Shown here: piece after piece, positions 5,314-5,469 of the stretch
Numbering within the stretch: the first letter of the stretch is position 1
How the letters are laid out: every line of letters begins with the position of its first letter
Assembly: GCA_002419025.1 (NCBI GenBank)
Contig: DIFG01000053.1
Span: 180-5,648 of the forward strand
Reading direction: 5' to 3'
DNA from: Deltaproteobacteria bacterium UBA5754
GTDB lineage: Bacteria > Desulfobacterota > Dissulfuribacteria > Dissulfuribacterales > UBA5754
DNA length: 5,469 nt
Program-made: the position numbers and the translations under genes
Notes under the pieces: generated by a model
Seen by the model: the letters and a program-made list of their open reading frames with translations, nothing else
The model's database searches: none
Told to the model about the DNA's origin: nothing

Positions 5314-5341
5314 AATTGATCCCATACAATTGATCCCATAC
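5314..5341. repeat. Tandem duplication of a 14-bp unit
   Basis: AATTGATCCCATAC occurs twice back to back with no mismatch (5314-5327 and 5328-5341). It lies between the two ATTCCGGC palindromes. It could be replication slippage or a pair of direct binding sites about 100 bp upstream of the predicted uppP -10. Confidence 0.85.
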
Positions 5342-5433
5342 TATGTATTTCGCATGCCGATCGGAATAAATTTGGCTCTTCGTCATTTCATGTGGAATTT
5401 GATCAGTTTCCAGTGCGCAGTTGCATACCGCCT

Positions 5434-5460
5434 CGTCATTCCGGCTGAGGCCGGAATCCA
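5434..5460. repeat. ATTCCGGC-TGAG-GCCGGAAT palindromic repeat, intact copy
   Basis: A perfect 8-bp stem (5438-5445 with 5450-5457) encloses a TGAG loop, preceded by CGTC and followed by CCA. This form resembles the dRS3-like ATTCC...GGAAT repeats known in Neisseria and similar small repeats elsewhere. It lies 149 bp from the degenerate copy, in the same orientation. Confidence 0.75.
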
Positions 5461-5469
5461 GTATAGAAC

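Larger units (their letters stand above)
5111..5469. other. Intergenic region upstream of uppP
   Basis: This 359-base stretch has no credible gene. Nearest uppP is a leader with a GGAGGA (5144-5139) that has no start codon at normal distance in the uppP frame. Beyond it lie the promoter at 5218-5246 and an AT-richer zone with a 14-bp tandem duplication and two short palindromic repeats. Nothing in the last 100 bases looks coding on either strand, so the neighbouring gene to the right is outside the window. Confidence 0.7.

Noticed and set aside
1..5469. CRISPR array, tRNA or rRNA genes
   Set aside because: The repeats are palindromic pairs, not regularly spaced units, and no cloverleaf or rRNA-like segment was seen.
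5111..5469. Sigma-54 promoter upstream of uppP as a target of the local regulator
   Set aside because: No TGGCAC-N5-TTGC-like element was found on the minus strand. A sigma-70-like promoter fits better.

Overview
The window carries four protein genes in two convergent pairs, each pair running toward the middle. It suggests a Gram-negative bacterium. The moderately GC-rich coding style, an NtrC-type regulator with a GAFTHA loop, and an exported protein of a TolB-N/CsgG-like kind that I associate with Desulfobacterota (former Deltaproteobacteria) point toward that phylum. This is an inference from family resemblance, not proof.

Left half, plus strand: positions 1-179 hold the end of an interspersed repeat, a palindromic operator-like site and a possible promoter. 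Next comes a complete sigma-54-dependent response regulator (180-1583: receiver, AAA+, Fis-type HTH). It overlaps by GTGA a second gene (1580-3058) for an exported or membrane-anchored protein with an N-terminal TolB-N/CsgG-like domain and a long proline-rich tail. A 45-bp sequence at 1-45 returns in inverted orientation at 1612-1656 (42/45 identical). In the second copy it forms one arm of a larger palindrome that supplies most of the first 70 codons of the second gene.

Right half, minus strand: uppP (5110-4304, undecaprenyl-diphosphate phosphatase) is followed by an htrA-type periplasmic serine protease with one PDZ domain (4168-3062). Between them sits a 139-bp MITE-like palindrome (4175-4313) with 16-bp terminal inverted repeats and a 9-bp target duplication. 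Removing the element and one duplication in silico restores an ATGA stop/start overlap between uppP and htrA, so the element landed exactly on a translationally coupled junction. It now supplies the uppP stop codon and the sequence upstream of the htrA start, and it creates a false 44-codon upstream extension of the htrA reading frame.

The two pairs converge with only 3 nt between stop codons and no recognisable intrinsic terminator. Upstream of uppP (5111-5469) there is a good sigma-70-like promoter, a 14-bp tandem duplication and two ATTCCGGC/GCCGGAAT palindromes flanking a spacer, reminiscent of neisserial dRS3/NIME layouts.

Functionally, the uppP/htrA pair fits envelope maintenance (lipid carrier recycling and periplasmic protein quality control). 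The regulator and the exported proline-rich protein look like a coupled signalling/envelope pair, but no cognate kinase is in view. I see no wholly new defence or metabolic system. The most notable content is how small palindromic repeats have been built into gene junctions and a protein N-terminus.
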